Below, in pieces: positions 32,061 through 41,995 of a DNA stretch of 64,000 nt. Both the position numbers and the translations under genes were made by a program. Where the stretch lies: positions 7,144 to 71,143 of the forward strand of contig JANLRZ010000181.1 of NCBI GenBank assembly GCA_031362155.1. Direction: 5' to 3'. Below the pieces are notes generated by a model that made no database searches, was not told the DNA's origin, and saw only the letters and a list, made by a program, of their open reading frames with translations. Position 1 is the stretch's first letter. Each line of letters opens with the position of its first letter. Source of the DNA: JAENVU01 sp031362155. GTDB taxonomy: Bacteria; Actinomycetota; Acidimicrobiia; IMCC26256; JAENVU01.

Positions 32061-32534
32061 GTGGCGCAGTATCTGCCGATCTTGACGATGGTCATCCTCG
32101 TCATCCTGTTCGTGCTCCTGTCCTTCGTTGCCTCCATCCTGCTGGGTGTGCAACGCCCCACCAAGGCGAAGACCGCGCCCTACGAATGCGGGATCGTGCC
32201 TGAGGATGAGCCGGTCGAACGCTTCCCGGTCAAGTTCTATTTGGTGGCGTTGGCCTTCATCGTCCTCGACGTCGAGATCATCTTCCTCTACCCGTTCGCC
32301 ACGGTGTTCCGGGATCTGGGTGGATACGGCCTCGCGCTGATGGGTGTGTTCCTGCTCGTTCTCATCGTGCCGTTCGCATACTTGTTGAGCGTCGGTGCGC
32401 TCGATTGGGGGCCGGTCCGCCAGGTTGCGAGCCGAATCGTGCGGCCGGTGTTGCGCGCCGCGGGCATGCCCGACGGTGTTGCCGCCGCCCCGCCCCGCGG
32501 GATCGGCGACGCGCCCGAACACGAGGCTGCCTAG
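32061..32534 (+). CDS. nuoA: NADH-quinone oxidoreductase subunit A (complex I-1)
   Basis: 157 residues with three membrane helices. TKAKTAPYECGIVP and the acidic helix FIVLDVEIIFLYPF are the NuoA hallmarks. It helps join the membrane and peripheral arms. A C-terminal tail of about 40 residues is longer than usual. GTG 32061 follows a GGGGAG site. It heads a 14-gene operon in which nearly all genes overlap or touch. Confidence 0.95.
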   Translation: MAQYLPILTMVILVILFVLLSFVASILLGVQRPTKAKTAPYECGIVPEDEPVERFPVKFYLVALAFIVLDVEIIFLYPFATVFRDLGGYGLALMGVFLLVLIVPFAYLLSVGALDWGPVRQVASRIVRPVLRAAGMPDGVAAAPPRGIGDAPEHEAA

Positions 32535-32537
32535 CCC

Positions 32538-33104
32538 ATGGGCCTCGACGCGGTTCCCTATAACTTCCTCACCGGCCGGCTCGAAGACCTCGTGCGCTGG
32601 GCGCGCCGCAACTCGGTGATGCCTGCCACCTTCGGACTCGCGTGTTGTGCCATCGAGATGATGGCAACCGGCGCCGCGCACTACGACCTCGCTCGATTCG
32701 GCATGGAGACATTCCGTGCGAGCCCACGCCAGGCCGATCTCATGATCGTCGCCGGCCGGGTCAGCCAGAAGATGGCGCCGGTGCTCCGCCAGGTCTACGA
32801 CCAGATGGTCGAACCGAAGTGGGTCATCTCGATGGGCGTCTGCGCGAGTAGCGGCGGAATGTTCAACAACTACGCGATCGTCCAGGGCGTCGACCAGATC
32901 GTGCCGGTGGATGTCTACGTGCCCGGGTGTCCTCCGGGGCCCGAGACGCTGCTCCACGGCATCCTCACCCTGCATGACCAGATCAAGACCGGCGAGTTGC
33001 TCGCTCGGCGTGACGCCTCGCCCACCGGTGGCGCGGGCATCGAAATCGCCCAGCAGGACGGCGTCCTCGTCGATCTGCCCACCGTCAAGACGGCGAGCGT
33101 CTGA
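32538..33104 (+). CDS. nuoB: NADH-quinone oxidoreductase subunit B (complex I-1)
   Basis: 188 residues. Carries cluster N2, the last iron-sulfur centre before quinone: Cys36-Cys37 (GLACCAIE), Cys102 (MGVCASS) and Cys131 (VPGCPPGPE). Peripheral arm, cytoplasmic face. It follows nuoA by three bases. It is clearly diverged from the nuoB of the second operon. Confidence 0.97.
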   Translation: MGLDAVPYNFLTGRLEDLVRWARRNSVMPATFGLACCAIEMMATGAAHYDLARFGMETFRASPRQADLMIVAGRVSQKMAPVLRQVYDQMVEPKWVISMGVCASSGGMFNNYAIVQGVDQIVPVDVYVPGCPPGPETLLHGILTLHDQIKTGELLARRDASPTGGAGIEIAQQDGVLVDLPTVKTASV

Positions 33105-33108
33105 ACCG

Positions 33109-33678
33109 ATGGCCGACGACGCAGTGACCGAGACCGACGCCGCTCGTGAAGAAGAGCACAAGCCATCGATCCCTTCCGACGAGGTCGCCGCGGCGATCTG
33201 TGGGGCATTCACGTCCGCGGTGTTCCACGATTCCCACGGCCAAGCCGTGGTGTATCTCGAGCGAGCCGATTGGGTGGCCGCGGCCACGATGCTGCGTGAC
33301 GACGAAGCGTTTACCTCGTGCATGGATCTCACCGCCGTCGACCACCTCGGTGACGCGAATCGGATCGTCGTGGCGGGCGTGACCCCCGAGCGGTTCGAGG
33401 TCGTTGCCAACTTCCTCTCGCACGCTCGCAACCGGCGAGTGCGACTCATCACCCAGGTGCCGCTCACCGATCCGACGATCGCGAGCATCACCGCGATCTA
33501 CCCGGGCATGAACTTCGCCGAGCGTGAGGTGTTCGACCTCTACGGCATCGAGTTCGAGGGCCACCCCGAACTCACTCGCATCCTCATGCCCGACGAGTGG
33601 GTCGGTCACCCACTCCGCAAGGACGACACCCCCGCGCGGGTGCCCGTCACCTTCAAAGGGGACCCGGGGCCCCGATGA
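33109..33678 (+). CDS. nuoC: NADH-quinone oxidoreductase subunit C (complex I-1)
   Basis: 189 residues. The conserved core IYPGMNFAEREVFDLYGIEFEGHP and the C-terminal LRKDDTPAR are typical of the 30-kDa subunit. The first 25 residues are acidic and variable. It is a peripheral-arm scaffold with no cofactor. The stop overlaps the nuoD start (ATGA). Confidence 0.95.
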   Translation: MADDAVTETDAAREEEHKPSIPSDEVAAAICGAFTSAVFHDSHGQAVVYLERADWVAAATMLRDDEAFTSCMDLTAVDHLGDANRIVVAGVTPERFEVVANFLSHARNRRVRLITQVPLTDPTIASITAIYPGMNFAEREVFDLYGIEFEGHPELTRILMPDEWVGHPLRKDDTPARVPVTFKGDPGPR

Positions 33679-35033
33679 GCACGATCGACGTGGAACCCGA
33701 AGACGCCGCCGCGGCCGATGAGTCCGCCGAGGACGCGCCCGTGACCGAGACCCCCGCGCAGATGGAACAAGCGCGGCTCGAGCGCCAGACCGACGAAGGC
33801 AGCCAACTCCTCCAGCAGGAATCCGAGATCGTCGTGACCGGCGGGCCGTGGCCCGAGGTCGAGGGCGACAGCCAGACGATGATCATCAACATGGGTCCGC
33901 AACACCCGTCGACCCACGGCGTATTACGCATCATGTTGGAACTCGACGGTGAGACCGTCGTGCGGGCGAAGCCGGTGGTCGGGTACCTCCACACCGGGAT
34001 GGAGAAGACGGGCGAACAACTCACGTACGTGCAGGGGTGCACGAACGTGACCCGGATGGATTACGCATCGCCGATCGCGAACGAGTTGGTGTTCTCGATG
34101 GCGGTCGAGCAGTTACTCGACATCGAAGTGCCCGAGCGGTCCATCTGGATTCGCATGCTGCTCGCCGAGCTCAGCCGGATGGCAAGTCACTTGCTGTTCC
34201 AGGCCACCAACGGTATGGACCTCGGCGCCATCTCGATGATGCTCTACGGGTGGCGTGAACGCGAAGAGACCCTGCGCGTCCTCGAACTCATCACCGGTCT
34301 GCGCATGAATCACAACTTCGTGCGGCCCGGCGGGGTGGCGGCCGATCTGCCCGACGGGTGGCAGCTCGCCTGTCTCGAACTGTGCGACACCGTGGAGCGG
34401 GGCATCGGCGAGTACGACGAGTTGCTCACCGGCAACCCGATCTGGCTCGAGCGAATGGTCGGCATCGGGGTCATCACCACCGAGGAGGCGATGGGCCTCG
34501 CGGCGTCCGGTCCGATCCTGCGCTCGACGGGCTTCGCATGGGACCTGCGCAAGACTCAGCCGTACCTGGCCTACGACCAGGTCGACTTCGATGTGATCTA
34601 CGCCGACAACGGCGATTGCTTCGACCGGTACCGCATCCGCCTGTTCGAGATCGCGGAGTCGATCAAGATCGTGCGGCAGTGTGTGGAGATGATGCCGGGG
34701 GGCGACTACCGGATCCAGGACAAGAAGGTCACGCCGCCACCGCGCGCGCGGATCGACGAGTCGATGGAAGCGCTGATCCACCACTTCAAGCTCTTCACCG
34801 AAGGGTTCCGGGTACCGGCGGGCGAGACCTACGCCGCGGTCGAATCGCCGCGCGGCGAGGTCGGTTGCTACATGGTGAGCGACGGGACAGGGAAACCGGT
34901 CCGGATGCACGTGCGCGGTCCGTCCTTCTACAACTTGCAGACGATGCACACGATGATCGAGAACCGCATGGTCGCCGACGGCGTTGCCATCGTGTCGAGC
35001 GTCGACCCGATCATGGGCGAGGTCGATCGGTGA
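33675..35033 (+). CDS. nuoD: NADH-quinone oxidoreductase subunit D (complex I-1)
   Basis: 452 residues. The 49-kDa subunit lining the quinone site: NMGPQHPSTHGVLR at 72-85 and the family end IMGEVDR. It has an acidic N-terminal extension of about 65 residues that the second NuoD lacks. At the position of the mitochondrial arginine methylated by NDUFAF7 it has Thr107 (GYLHTGMEK), as in Thermus-type subunits. Overlaps both neighbours by four bases. Confidence 0.97.
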   Translation: MSTIDVEPEDAAAADESAEDAPVTETPAQMEQARLERQTDEGSQLLQQESEIVVTGGPWPEVEGDSQTMIINMGPQHPSTHGVLRIMLELDGETVVRAKPVVGYLHTGMEKTGEQLTYVQGCTNVTRMDYASPIANELVFSMAVEQLLDIEVPERSIWIRMLLAELSRMASHLLFQATNGMDLGAISMMLYGWREREETLRVLELITGLRMNHNFVRPGGVAADLPDGWQLACLELCDTVERGIGEYDELLTGNPIWLERMVGIGVITTEEAMGLAASGPILRSTGFAWDLRKTQPYLAYDQVDFDVIYADNGDCFDRYRIRLFEIAESIKIVRQCVEMMPGGDYRIQDKKVTPPPRARIDESMEALIHHFKLFTEGFRVPAGETYAAVESPRGEVGCYMVSDGTGKPVRMHVRGPSFYNLQTMHTMIENRMVADGVAIVSSVDPIMGEVDR

Positions 35034-35518
35034 CGTTCAATCCGACCAATCTCGCGAAGGCCCATGAGATCGTTGCGCAGTACCCGCAGCCGAAGTCGGC
35101 GATCCTGCCGCTCGCGCACCTCGCGCAAGATCAGGATGGCTGGCTCAAGCCCGAGGCCATGCGAGAGATCGCCGCACTCGTCAACGAGACGCCGGCCGAA
35201 GTGCTCGGGACCTGCAGCTTCTACACGATGTTCAAGCGCACTCCGTGCGGCAAGTACGTCGTGAGCGTCTGCACCAATGTGACCTGCCTCGTGCTCGGTG
35301 GCCCCGAGATTCTCGAACACCTCGAAGACCGATACGCCGACGACCCCGACGTGTACGTCGAAGAAGTCGAGTGCCTCGCCGCGTGCGGCAATGCTCCGTC
35401 CATGCAGGTGAACTACGAGTTTCACGAGCACCTCAACCCGGAGCTCGCGGCCGCGATCGTCGACGACTACAAGTCTGGTGAGCTGATCGCTCGCGGCGTC
35501 TCGGGAGGTCGTCAGTGA
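35030..35518 (+). CDS. nuoE: NADH-quinone oxidoreductase subunit E (complex I-1)
   Basis: 162 residues. The thioredoxin-like domain binds the [2Fe-2S] cluster N1a through Cys81, Cys86, Cys115 and Cys119 (VCTNVTC and ECLAACG). Part of the NADH-oxidising module. GTG 35030 overlaps the nuoD stop, and its own stop overlaps the nuoF start (GTGA). Confidence 0.96.
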   Translation: MTFNPTNLAKAHEIVAQYPQPKSAILPLAHLAQDQDGWLKPEAMREIAALVNETPAEVLGTCSFYTMFKRTPCGKYVVSVCTNVTCLVLGGPEILEHLEDRYADDPDVYVEEVECLAACGNAPSMQVNYEFHEHLNPELAAAIVDDYKSGELIARGVSGGRQ

Positions 35519-36879
35519 GCGAGACCGAGACCAGCCCGGTGGGCGAGACGCGCCTCATCACGGCCCGACTGCGTGAGCGGCCCGACGACAGCTGGACCAT
35601 CGAGGGCGCGTTGGCGTCGGGCGCGTACAACGCGTTTCGCCAGGCGCTGACCATGGACGCGGAAGCGATCGGGAAAGAGCAGGTCGCGGCATCGGGTTTG
35701 CGCGGCCGCGGCGGCGCGGGATTCCCGGCTGCGACGAAGTGGTCGTTCCTCCCTCCCGACCTCGCGCCGCGCTATCTCGTGGTCAACGCCGACGAGGGTG
35801 AGCCGTCCACCTTCAAGGACCGGATGCTCGTCGAGCGCGACCCGCACCAGTTGGTCGAAGGCATCGCCGTCGCCGCCTACTCCATCGGCTGCCACCAGGC
35901 CTTCGTCTATCTCCGCGGCGAGTTCGCGCTGGGGAACGAACGGTTGATGCAGGCCATCAAGGACGCGCGTGCGCAGGGCTTCCTCGGTCAGAACATTCAG
36001 GGTTCGGGCTTCGACCTCGAGATCGTCGTGCACCGTGGTGCCGGCGCCTACATCTGTGGTGAGGAAACCGCGCTCCTCGAAAGCCTCGAAGGTGAGCGCG
36101 GCATGCCGCGCATCCGTCCGCCGTTTCCGGCGATCGCGGGTCTCTACGCGAAGCCCACGGTCGTCAATAACGTCGAGACGCTGTCGACGCTGCCGCACAT
36201 CGTCACGATGGGGGGCGAGAAGTACGCGGAGCTCGGCGTGAACAAGTCGACGGGCACGCGCATCTTCTCGCTGTCCGGTCACGTGAAGCGCCCCGGGAAC
36301 TATGAAGTCGAACTGGGCATCACGTTCCGGGACCTCATCTTCTCGCCGGAACTCGGCGGCGGTACTCCGAGTGGCCGTCCGGTGAAGTTCTTCATCCCCG
36401 GCGGCGCGTCGAGCCAGTGGTTGACCGGTTCGGATGAGCACCTCGACGCCCCGCTCGACATGGACTACGTGCAGCAGACCTTCGGAGTGATGCTCGGATC
36501 CGGCGCAGTGATGGTCTACGACGACACCGTGAACCCTGCGCTCGTCGCCTGGCGGTTGGCGAAGTTCTTCGCCCACGAAAGCTGTGGCAAGTGCACGCCG
36601 TGTCGTGAAGGATCGGGCTGGATCGAGAAAGTGCTGTATCGCATCTCGCACGGCCAGGGCCGCCCGGGCGATCTCGATCTCCTGTTCTCGGTGGGCAACT
36701 CCATCTCACCCGGCGTCGTGAACGCCCCATTTACCCAGACCACGATCTGCCCGCTCGGGCCGTCGGCGGTTTCGGGGGTCGCGAGCTTGCACAAGTACTT
36801 CCGCGACGAAGTCGTCGAGATGTGCTCCGGCGGCCGCCCATCCATCCCGGTGACGGCTGACGCAGGAGCCGGCGCATGA
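35515..36879 (+). CDS. nuoF: NADH-quinone oxidoreductase subunit F (complex I-1)
   Basis: 454 residues. Binds NADH and FMN and carries cluster N3. Seen: GLRGRGGAGFPAATKW (61-76) for nucleotide binding, the FMN stretch NADEGEPSTFKDR, CGEETALLES, and cluster ligands Cys357, 360, 363 (SCGKCTPCREG) plus the later TICPLG cysteine. Its presence makes this complex an NADH dehydrogenase. Overlaps nuoE and nuoG by four bases each. Confidence 0.97.
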   Translation: MSETETSPVGETRLITARLRERPDDSWTIEGALASGAYNAFRQALTMDAEAIGKEQVAASGLRGRGGAGFPAATKWSFLPPDLAPRYLVVNADEGEPSTFKDRMLVERDPHQLVEGIAVAAYSIGCHQAFVYLRGEFALGNERLMQAIKDARAQGFLGQNIQGSGFDLEIVVHRGAGAYICGEETALLESLEGERGMPRIRPPFPAIAGLYAKPTVVNNVETLSTLPHIVTMGGEKYAELGVNKSTGTRIFSLSGHVKRPGNYEVELGITFRDLIFSPELGGGTPSGRPVKFFIPGGASSQWLTGSDEHLDAPLDMDYVQQTFGVMLGSGAVMVYDDTVNPALVAWRLAKFFAHESCGKCTPCREGSGWIEKVLYRISHGQGRPGDLDLLFSVGNSISPGVVNAPFTQTTICPLGPSAVSGVASLHKYFRDEVVEMCSGGRPSIPVTADAGAGA

Positions 36880-39572
36880 CGGGCGCGAGTTCGAGCCCGG
36901 GCGCGCAAGAACTGGTGTCGCTGACGGTCGACGGCACCACGGTGCAGGTCCCGAAGGGCGAGTTACTCATCAAGGCCGCGCAGGAACACGGCACCTATAT
37001 CCCGCGCTTCTGCTGGCACGAGCGGATGAAGCCGGTGGGCATGTGCCGGATGTGTCTCGTCGAGATCGAGGGTGTGCGCGGCCTCCCGCCGGCGTGCACG
37101 ACGCCGGTCACCGACGGCATGGTCGTGACGACGGTGTCGGATTCGGTGAAGGCGGCACAGGACGGAGTGCTCGAACTGCTCCTCGTGAACCACCCGCTCG
37201 ACTGCCCGGTCTGTGATCGCGGGGGCGAATGCCCGCTGCAAGACACGACCTTGGCGTTCGGCCCGGGCGAGTCGCGGTTCACCGAAGAGAAGCGGCACTG
37301 GGAAAAGCCGATCCCCATCTCGGATCTGGTCCTTCTCGACCGCGAGCGTTGCATTCAGTGCGCACGCTGCACCCGCTTCGCCGATGAGATCGCCGGCGAT
37401 CCGTTGATCACGTTCAACGAGCGCGGCGGCCACACCGAGATCGCGACCTTCCCCGGCGACCCGTTCGCGTCGTACTTCTCCGGGAACACGGTGCAGATTT
37501 GCCCGGTCGGTGCGCTCACCGCGAAGCCCTACCGATTCAAGGCCCGCCCGTGGGATCTCAGCGCGGTCGAGACGAGTTGCACCACGTGTGCGATGCAATG
37601 TCGCGGCGCGCTCGAGTCCAGCTCCAACCGGTTGGTGCGCCTGCTCGGTGTCGACAGTGACGCGGTGAACCACGGATGGTTGTGCGACAAGGGTCGGTTC
37701 GGATACGAGGCGATTCATCACGAGGACCGCGTGCGTCACCCGATGGTGCGGCGCAATGGCGAGTGGGTCGAGTGTTCGTGGCCCGAGGCGCTCGACGTTG
37801 CGGCCGAAGGCCTCCGCAATGCCCTGGCCGGTGGTGGTGCGTCCGGCATCGCGGTACTCGGTGGCGCTCGGGGCACGAACGAGGACGCCTACGTCTGGGC
37901 GCGCTTCGCCAAGGGGGTGCTGCGGACCGACAACGTCGATGCCCAACTCGGTGACGGCCTCCCGGCCGAGGTCGCCTTGGGGCTCGCGCACGCAACGATC
38001 TCGGACCTCGACACTGCTCGCGCGGTGGTGGTGCTCGGGACGGATCTCAAGGAAGAAATCCCCGTGCTCGCGCTGCGCGTCCGGCGCGCGGCGACGGAGT
38101 TGGGCGTTCCGCTGATCGAGATGAACGCGACGGCCACGGGACTCGCGCCCGACGCCACCGCGACACTGCGATACGTCCCGGGCGAGCAGGCGGAGCTGGT
38201 CTCGGCGTTCATTGCTGCTCTCGACGGTTCCGCCAGCGGCGACCCGGAGATCGACGCGGCCGCGGCCGCGTTGGCCGGGCGCGACGGCGACATCGTGGTG
38301 GTCGTGGGCCGCGGCAATCTCGCCGAGCGGGTCGACGCGACCGTCGCGGCGCTCGCGCCGCTGGCCGCCCGGGGCGACACGAGGTTCCTCGTGGCCCTCC
38401 GCCGCGGGAACATCCGAGGGGCGTTGGATCTTGGCCTGGCTCCCGGCTTCCTGCCCGGGCGGGTCGCGCTCGACGACGGTCGCGATTGGTACGAGGAAGC
38501 GTGGGGCGCCGTACCGGCAGCGCGCGGTCTCGACGCGCTGGGCATCCTCGATGCGGCCGCCAACGGCACGATCGACGCACTCGTGTTGCTCGGTGTGGAT
38601 CCGCACGCCGACTTTCCGGATCGAGACCTCGCCCATCGCGGTCTGGTCGGTGCGAAGTTCGTGATCGCGGTCGACGCGTTCCTCACCGATAGCACGCAGG
38701 GCGCCGATGTGTTCCTGCCGGTGACCGCGTGGGGCGAGCAAGACGGAACGGTGACCAATCTCGAAGGTCGGGTCCAGCGCGTGGCGCGCAAGGTCTCCGC
38801 CGAAGGCACCTCCATGCCGGATTGGCGGATCGCCGCGGAGTTGGCGCTGCGCCTCCGCGAGGATTTCGACCTGGCCACGGACGACGAAGTGCTCGACGAG
38901 ATCGCCCGGGTCGCACCGGCATTCGCATCGGTCGACGCCGCCCTGATGCGACGGGCCCGCGATGGCGTGGTGCTCCCGGTGCACGAACACTCCGACACCC
39001 TGGTCCTCGACCGGCTGTCGATCCCGCTGACTGATGCCTCCTGGGAACCGATCGCGCCCGGCCAGGTCGACCCCGAGGCCGAACCCGCCGCCTCGACCGA
39101 TACCGCCGCGACCAACCCGGCCGGGACCGACGCGGACACCGATGCATCCGACGAGGCCAATGAAGTTGTGGCCGTCGTCGAGCGCGTTCCGGTCCCGGCG
39201 CTCCACGTGTGGGACGGCATCGGTACGACCCCGACCCGCCCGGGCCGAGACGCCTACGCTCTGCGGCTCGTGAGCAGCCGGACCCTCTACGACGATGGCG
39301 TGATGACGTCGGCCACTCCCGCATTTGGGGTGCTCGTCCCGGTTGCCGAACTGCGGGTCAACCCTCACGACCACGACCGCGTCGGGGTCGAAGACGGCGC
39401 GTCTGTCCGGGTCACCTCGGCTCGCGGCCAGCTCGATTTGCCCATCCGCTCCGATCGCGGCGTGCCCGCGGGGTCGGCGGTCGTGGTGTGGAACGCCCCC
39501 GATCGTCCGGCCGGCACCTTGATCGACGCGGCTGCGGTGGTCACCGACGTGCGGGTGGAGTCGATCCGATGA
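36876..39572 (+). CDS. nuoG: NADH-quinone oxidoreductase subunit G (complex I-1)
   Basis: 898 residues. The N-terminal 220 residues bind N1b (Cys46, 57, 60, 74), N5 (CPVCDRGGEC) and N4 (CIQCARC ... CPVG). The extra cluster N7, found only in some bacteria, is kept: Cys235, 238, 242 and Cys270 in the CxxCxxxC-x27-C pattern. The rest is a molybdopterin-oxidoreductase-like fold without a visible cofactor site, and an acidic low-complexity linker lies near residues 730-770. Its stop overlaps the start of a 17-codon mini-ORF. Confidence 0.97.
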   Translation: MTGASSSPGAQELVSLTVDGTTVQVPKGELLIKAAQEHGTYIPRFCWHERMKPVGMCRMCLVEIEGVRGLPPACTTPVTDGMVVTTVSDSVKAAQDGVLELLLVNHPLDCPVCDRGGECPLQDTTLAFGPGESRFTEEKRHWEKPIPISDLVLLDRERCIQCARCTRFADEIAGDPLITFNERGGHTEIATFPGDPFASYFSGNTVQICPVGALTAKPYRFKARPWDLSAVETSCTTCAMQCRGALESSSNRLVRLLGVDSDAVNHGWLCDKGRFGYEAIHHEDRVRHPMVRRNGEWVECSWPEALDVAAEGLRNALAGGGASGIAVLGGARGTNEDAYVWARFAKGVLRTDNVDAQLGDGLPAEVALGLAHATISDLDTARAVVVLGTDLKEEIPVLALRVRRAATELGVPLIEMNATATGLAPDATATLRYVPGEQAELVSAFIAALDGSASGDPEIDAAAAALAGRDGDIVVVVGRGNLAERVDATVAALAPLAARGDTRFLVALRRGNIRGALDLGLAPGFLPGRVALDDGRDWYEEAWGAVPAARGLDALGILDAAANGTIDALVLLGVDPHADFPDRDLAHRGLVGAKFVIAVDAFLTDSTQGADVFLPVTAWGEQDGTVTNLEGRVQRVARKVSAEGTSMPDWRIAAELALRLREDFDLATDDEVLDEIARVAPAFASVDAALMRRARDGVVLPVHEHSDTLVLDRLSIPLTDASWEPIAPGQVDPEAEPAASTDTAATNPAGTDADTDASDEANEVVAVVERVPVPALHVWDGIGTTPTRPGRDAYALRLVSSRTLYDDGVMTSATPAFGVLVPVAELRVNPHDHDRVGVEDGASVRVTSARGQLDLPIRSDRGVPAGSAVVVWNAPDRPAGTLIDAAAVVTDVRVESIR

Positions 39573-39622
39573 GCGCGTACTCGGTGAGTCGGGCGCCCGG
39601 TTCGGGTGAGGTGCAGTCGTGA
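39569..39622 (+). CDS. 17-codon bridging mini-ORF between nuoG and nuoH
   Basis: It starts in the nuoG stop (ATGA at 39569) and stops in the nuoH start (GTGA at 39619). The peptide is MSAYSVSRAPGSGEVQS. It exactly fills the 46-base gap, in an operon where all other junctions overlap or nearly touch. Likely a translational relay rather than a functional peptide (inference). Confidence 0.45.
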   Translation: MSAYSVSRAPGSGEVQS

Positions 39623-40815
39623 TCGGTGCCGACCCGCTGCTCAGTCACGGCATCGACCTCGAGGTCGTGCTCATCGTGATCGGCAAGACGCTGGTCGTGT
39701 TCGCGCTCTTGCTCGTGCTCGTGATGTTCTACATCTGGTTCATGCGCAAGGTCATCGCCGACATGCAGAACCGGATCGGTCCGAACAGTGCCGGACCGTG
39801 GGGAATCCTCCAATCCCTCGCCGACGGCATCAAGTTCTTCTTCAAGGAACAGTCGATCCCCGACACCGCCGACCGCTGGGTCTTCCGGCTGGCGCCGTAC
39901 TTATCGGTGCTCCCGGCATTCCTCGCGTTCTCGATCATCCCGATCGGCGGCAAGGTCTCGATCGCGGGTCACCAGACGTATCTGCAGCTCGCCGACCCAC
40001 CGATCGGCGTGTTGTTCCTGCTGATGATGTCGGGCATCGGGCTGTACGGCGTGATGCTGGCCGGGTGGTCGAGTGGATCGAAGTATCCGCTGCTCGGTTC
40101 GGTGCGAGCCTCGGCGCAGCTGCTGTCCTACGAAGCCGCATTCGGTCTGTCGATCGTGGCGGTGCTACTCCACGCCGGCACCTTGAGCACCCGTGGCATC
40201 GCCAACGCGCAGGCGTGGACCAACTGGCACTCCTTCGTCACCGACTGGTACTGGAGTGTCGCGATCGTCTCCTTCGTGATCTTCGTGATCGCAGCCGTCG
40301 CCGAGACCAACCACCCGCCCTTCGATCTCGTCGAGGCCGAACAGGAGCTCGTCGGTGGTTTCCACACCGAATACACCGGCATCCGGTTCGCGATCTTCTT
40401 CCTTGCCGAGTTCATGAATGTGATCACGATGTCGGCCATCGCGGTCACGCTGTTCCTCGGCGGTCCCTCCGGTCCGGCACTCGGCTTCCTACCCACGGCC
40501 GGCGTGGTCAATGTCTGGATCATGCCCGTCTTCTGGTTCTTCCTGAAGCTCATGGTGCTGCTCTTCGGCACGGTGTGGCTCCGGGCGTCGTTGCCGCGAT
40601 TGCGCTACGACCAGCTGATGGACCTCGGCTGGAAGTGGCTCATCGAGCTTTCGTTCCTGGCCGTCATGGTCACGGCCGTCGTGGTCGTGGCTCGCGATCA
40701 GGGGTGGGATCGCTGGATCGCCGTACCCGCCGCCTTCGGCGGTGCCCTCGCGATTCTGGGCTTGCTGCGCCTGTGCATGCCCCGCCGCGACGAGACCGTC
40801 AGCGAGGTGGCCTAA
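39619..40815 (+). CDS. nuoH: NADH-quinone oxidoreductase subunit H (complex I-1)
   Basis: 398 residues, about eight to nine membrane helices. Conserved: RIGPNSAGPWGILQSLADGI for the quinone cavity, AETNHPPFDLVEAEQELVGG on the cytoplasmic loop. It forms the quinone tunnel with NuoB and NuoD. A stop codon lies just upstream in frame, which fixes GTG 39619. One base overlaps nuoI (TAATG). Confidence 0.96.
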   Translation: MIGADPLLSHGIDLEVVLIVIGKTLVVFALLLVLVMFYIWFMRKVIADMQNRIGPNSAGPWGILQSLADGIKFFFKEQSIPDTADRWVFRLAPYLSVLPAFLAFSIIPIGGKVSIAGHQTYLQLADPPIGVLFLLMMSGIGLYGVMLAGWSSGSKYPLLGSVRASAQLLSYEAAFGLSIVAVLLHAGTLSTRGIANAQAWTNWHSFVTDWYWSVAIVSFVIFVIAAVAETNHPPFDLVEAEQELVGGFHTEYTGIRFAIFFLAEFMNVITMSAIAVTLFLGGPSGPALGFLPTAGVVNVWIMPVFWFFLKLMVLLFGTVWLRASLPRLRYDQLMDLGWKWLIELSFLAVMVTAVVVVARDQGWDRWIAVPAAFGGALAILGLLRLCMPRRDETVSEVA

Positions 40816-41441
40816 TGGGGATGGCCAAGGGGTTTGGGATTACGTGGCGGCAGATGTTCCGGCCGCGGCTCACCACGCCGTACCCGGACGAGAAACGACC
40901 GAAGCCCGAACGCTTTCACGGTCGGCACGTCCTCAATCGGTACGAGGACGGCATGGAGAAGTGCATCGGGTGCGAGCTGTGCGCGGGGGTCTGCCCGGCG
41001 AAGTGCATCTACGTGCGCGGCGCCGACAACCCGCCCGACGCTCCGGTGTCTCCGGGCGAGCGGTACGGGTTCGTCTACGAGATCAACTATCTGCGGTGCA
41101 TCCACTGCGATATGTGCGTCGAGGCGTGTCCGACCGAGGCGATCACCGAGACGAAACTCTTCGAGTTCTCCTTCACCAACCGGGACGACGCGATCTACAC
41201 GAAGTCCGAGCTGCTCGTCGGCGACGACGGCCGGGCGCAGCGCCAGCCGTGGGAGCTGTGGAAGGGCGGCGAAGACGACCACACGAGCGCCTGGATGCGC
41301 GCCACCGCGCCGAGCGGCGACGTCGACTTCGAAGGTCGGATCGCATGGAGCGGCGAACTCGGATTCGGTGAACGCCTGCCCGAAGACGGTCAACGCCCAC
41401 CCGGCTCGGATGAACTCCCACCCCCACAGGAGCAGAGATAG
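40815..41441 (+). CDS. nuoI: NADH-quinone oxidoreductase subunit I (complex I-1)
   Basis: 208 residues. Two [4Fe-4S] clusters, N6a and N6b: Cys50, 53, 56, 60 and Cys95, 98, 101, 105. An N-terminal amphipathic helix docks on NuoH. The C-terminal 90 residues form an extended charged tail not seen in the second NuoI. Adjacent genes overlap by one base each (TAATG, TAGTG). Confidence 0.96.
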   Translation: MGMAKGFGITWRQMFRPRLTTPYPDEKRPKPERFHGRHVLNRYEDGMEKCIGCELCAGVCPAKCIYVRGADNPPDAPVSPGERYGFVYEINYLRCIHCDMCVEACPTEAITETKLFEFSFTNRDDAIYTKSELLVGDDGRAQRQPWELWKGGEDDHTSAWMRATAPSGDVDFEGRIAWSGELGFGERLPEDGQRPPGSDELPPPQEQR

Positions 41442-41995
41442 TGGAGGCGGTTCTCTTCTTCATCTTTGCGGGGCTGGCGCTCGCCGGCGCGTTGGGCGTG
41501 GTCCTGATGGCCAACCCCGTGCACTCGGCGCTGTGCCTCGTCGGTGTCCTGATCTCGATCGCCGTGTTGTTCCTCATTCAGGATGCCCAACTGCTCGCGG
41601 CGGTCCAGGTGATCGTGTACGCCGGGGCCATCGTGGTGCTGTTCCTCTTCGTCATCATGTTGTTGGGAGTCGATCGCAGTGAGTCGCTGCGCGATCCGGT
41701 CCGCTCGCAGCGACCGATCGCGATCGGCGCCGGGGTGATCTCGGTGGTGGCACTCGTGGCGCTCGGCAGCCAGCGGTGGACCACCGGCGAACTCGCGAGC
41801 CGCGGGGTGCTGCTTCCGAGGGCCACCAACAACATCAAGGCCGTGGCCAACAGCTTGTTCACCTCCTTTCTGTGGCCGTTCGAACTCACGGCGGCGCTCC
41901 TCGTGGTTGCGGTGATCGGCGGCGTGGTGCTCGCCCGGCGGTCGCACCTTCCGGCCGACGAAGAGCTCCACGCACTCGAGGAGGACGACGCGTGA
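41441..41995 (+). CDS. nuoJ: NADH-quinone oxidoreductase subunit J (complex I-1)
   Basis: 184 residues, five membrane helices. The third helix, QVIVYAGAIVVLFLFVIMLLGV, is the conserved one that takes part in proton-pump coupling. GTG 41441 overlaps the nuoI stop. The stop overlaps nuoK (GTGA). Confidence 0.95.
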   Translation: MEAVLFFIFAGLALAGALGVVLMANPVHSALCLVGVLISIAVLFLIQDAQLLAAVQVIVYAGAIVVLFLFVIMLLGVDRSESLRDPVRSQRPIAIGAGVISVVALVALGSQRWTTGELASRGVLLPRATNNIKAVANSLFTSFLWPFELTAALLVVAVIGGVVLARRSHLPADEELHALEEDDA